Assembly (NCBI GenBank): GCA_031271325.1
Contig: JAISVY010000168.1
Location: 1-13,821 of the forward strand
DNA: 13,821 nucleotides
Reading direction: 5' to 3'
Source: Oscillospiraceae bacterium
GTDB taxonomy: Bacteria > Bacillota > Clostridia > Oscillospirales > UBA929
Numbering within the stretch: the stretch's first letter is position 1; each line of letters opens with the position of its first letter. The notes under the pieces were generated by a model, which worked only from the letters and a program-made list of their open reading frames with translations, made no database searches and was not told the DNA's origin. Positions 13,105 through 13,821 of the stretch are shown piece by piece. The position numbers and the translations under genes are program-made.

Positions 13105-13821
13105 ATGTTTCACCGCATTGTCGTCAAGGTAGGCACCTCGACCCTCACCCATCCGTCCGGTTCGCTGCATTTGGAGCGGCTGGACAAACTGGCGCGCGTG
13201 CTGTCCGACATCCGCAACGGGGGGCGGGATGTGCTGTTTGTTACCTCCGGCGCGATCGGCGCGGGCGCGTCGGCGCTGAACTTTGCCCAAAAACCCGCTT
13301 CCGTCAGCGGCAAACAGGCGGCGGCAGCCGTCGGGCAGTGCCGCCTGATGCATATTTACGATAAGCTCTTCAGCGAATACGGGCGGCATGTCGCGCAGAT
13401 TCTGGTGACACGCGGCGACCTGACCGAGCCGAGGCGGAGCGCGTCGCTGCTCGGGACGCTGGAGGAACTGTTGGGCTGGGGCGTCATCCCGGTCATCAAC
13501 GAAAACGACTCGATCTCGCAGGAGGAGATCCTGTCCGAGCAAAACATCTTCGGCGACAACGACACCCTCTCGGCGCTGGTGGCGGCGCTGGTACGCGCCG
13601 ACCTGCTGGTGCTGCTGACCGACCGCGACGGGTTCTACACCGCCGACCCCGGCACCGACCCGAACGCGCAAAAACTCGACCGGGTGCGCGGGATCACCGC
13701 CGCGATGCGTTCCGGCGCGGGCGGCGCGGGCAGCGCGCGCGGCACCGGCGGCGCGATCACCAAACTCGCCGCCGCCGACATCGCGCTGGAACGCGGCTTC
13801 CCGATGGTGATCGCGGGCGGG
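13105..13821 (+). CDS. proB: Glutamate 5-kinase, 3' partial
   Basis: This cytoplasmic enzyme phosphorylates glutamate to gamma-glutamyl phosphate, the first step of proline synthesis. The 239 visible residues run open to the window end; the family is ~260 residues for the kinase domain, with an optional C-terminal PUA domain that cannot be judged here. Amino-acid-kinase signatures are in order: V-K-V-G-T-S (7–12), S-G-A-I-G-A-G (48–54), K-Q-A-A-A-A-V-G-Q (70–78), I-N-E-N-D (131–135), F-G-D-N-D (149–153), T-D-R-D-G-F-Y-T-A-D-P (172–182) and G-T-G-G-A-I-T-K (213–220). ATG 13105 follows CGGAGG by 8 bases. The 84-base gap upstream shows no T-box or terminator, and I find no convincing promoter there. 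proA would be expected next, beyond the window. Confidence 0.95.
   Translation, partial: MFHRIVVKVGTSTLTHPSGSLHLERLDKLARVLSDIRNGGRDVLFVTSGAIGAGASALNFAQKPASVSGKQAAAAVGQCRLMHIYDKLFSEYGRHVAQILVTRGDLTEPRRSASLLGTLEELLGWGVIPVINENDSISQEEILSEQNIFGDNDTLSALVAALVRADLLVLLTDRDGFYTADPGTDPNAQKLDRVRGITAAMRSGAGGAGSARGTGGAITKLAAADIALERGFPMVIAGG

Overview
The window reads as a chromosomal segment of a GC-rich, spore-forming Gram-positive anaerobe, most likely class Clostridia (Oscillospiraceae-like). The taxonomic call is inference. It rests on the dac–spmA–spmB sporulation cluster, an AbrB-type regulator with a C-terminal Cys pair zinc motif, a DnaE-type replicase followed by pfkA, and strong AGGAGG-like ribosome binding sites. 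Almost every gene is on the + strand; the exception is the small abrB-like gene.

Layout: (1) 1–1035, a D-Ala-D-Ala carboxypeptidase cut by the window start, then a structured intergenic stretch ending in a two-way terminator. (2) 1179–1421, an AbrB-like regulator on the - strand, read from a promoter with perfect consensus boxes at 1494–1522. (3) 1551–2638, spmA and spmB, overlapping by 4 bp. With the carboxypeptidase they recall the Bacillus dacB–spmA–spmB cluster for spore cortex and core dehydration. (4) 2646–5346, a potassium uptake operon: promoter, folded leader, two separate TrkA/RCK proteins and a TrkH channel, joined by 4-bp overlaps. (5) 5437–8964 dnaE and 9011–9994 pfkA, a familiar Firmicute neighbourhood. 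(6) 10027–12122, mannonate dehydratase (uxuA) overlapping by 4 bp a short homoserine dehydrogenase (hom) with no ACT domain. (7) 12117–13026, the only accessory-looking part: a ~120-bp element with imperfect terminal inverted repeats and internal hairpins, then a low-GC gene for an unrecognised membrane protein, bracketed by a perfect 16-bp direct repeat. (8) 13105 to the end, proB (glutamate 5-kinase), cut by the window end.

Most of the window is housekeeping: envelope and spore maturation, K+ homeostasis, replication, glycolysis, hexuronate breakdown, and Thr/Met and Pro biosynthesis. I see no CRISPR array, transposase, phage gene, tRNA or rRNA. The candidates for something undescribed are the inverted-repeat element and direct-repeat-bracketed orphan gene at 12117–13026, and the folded leader ahead of the potassium operon. 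I do not see a complete new multi-gene system.
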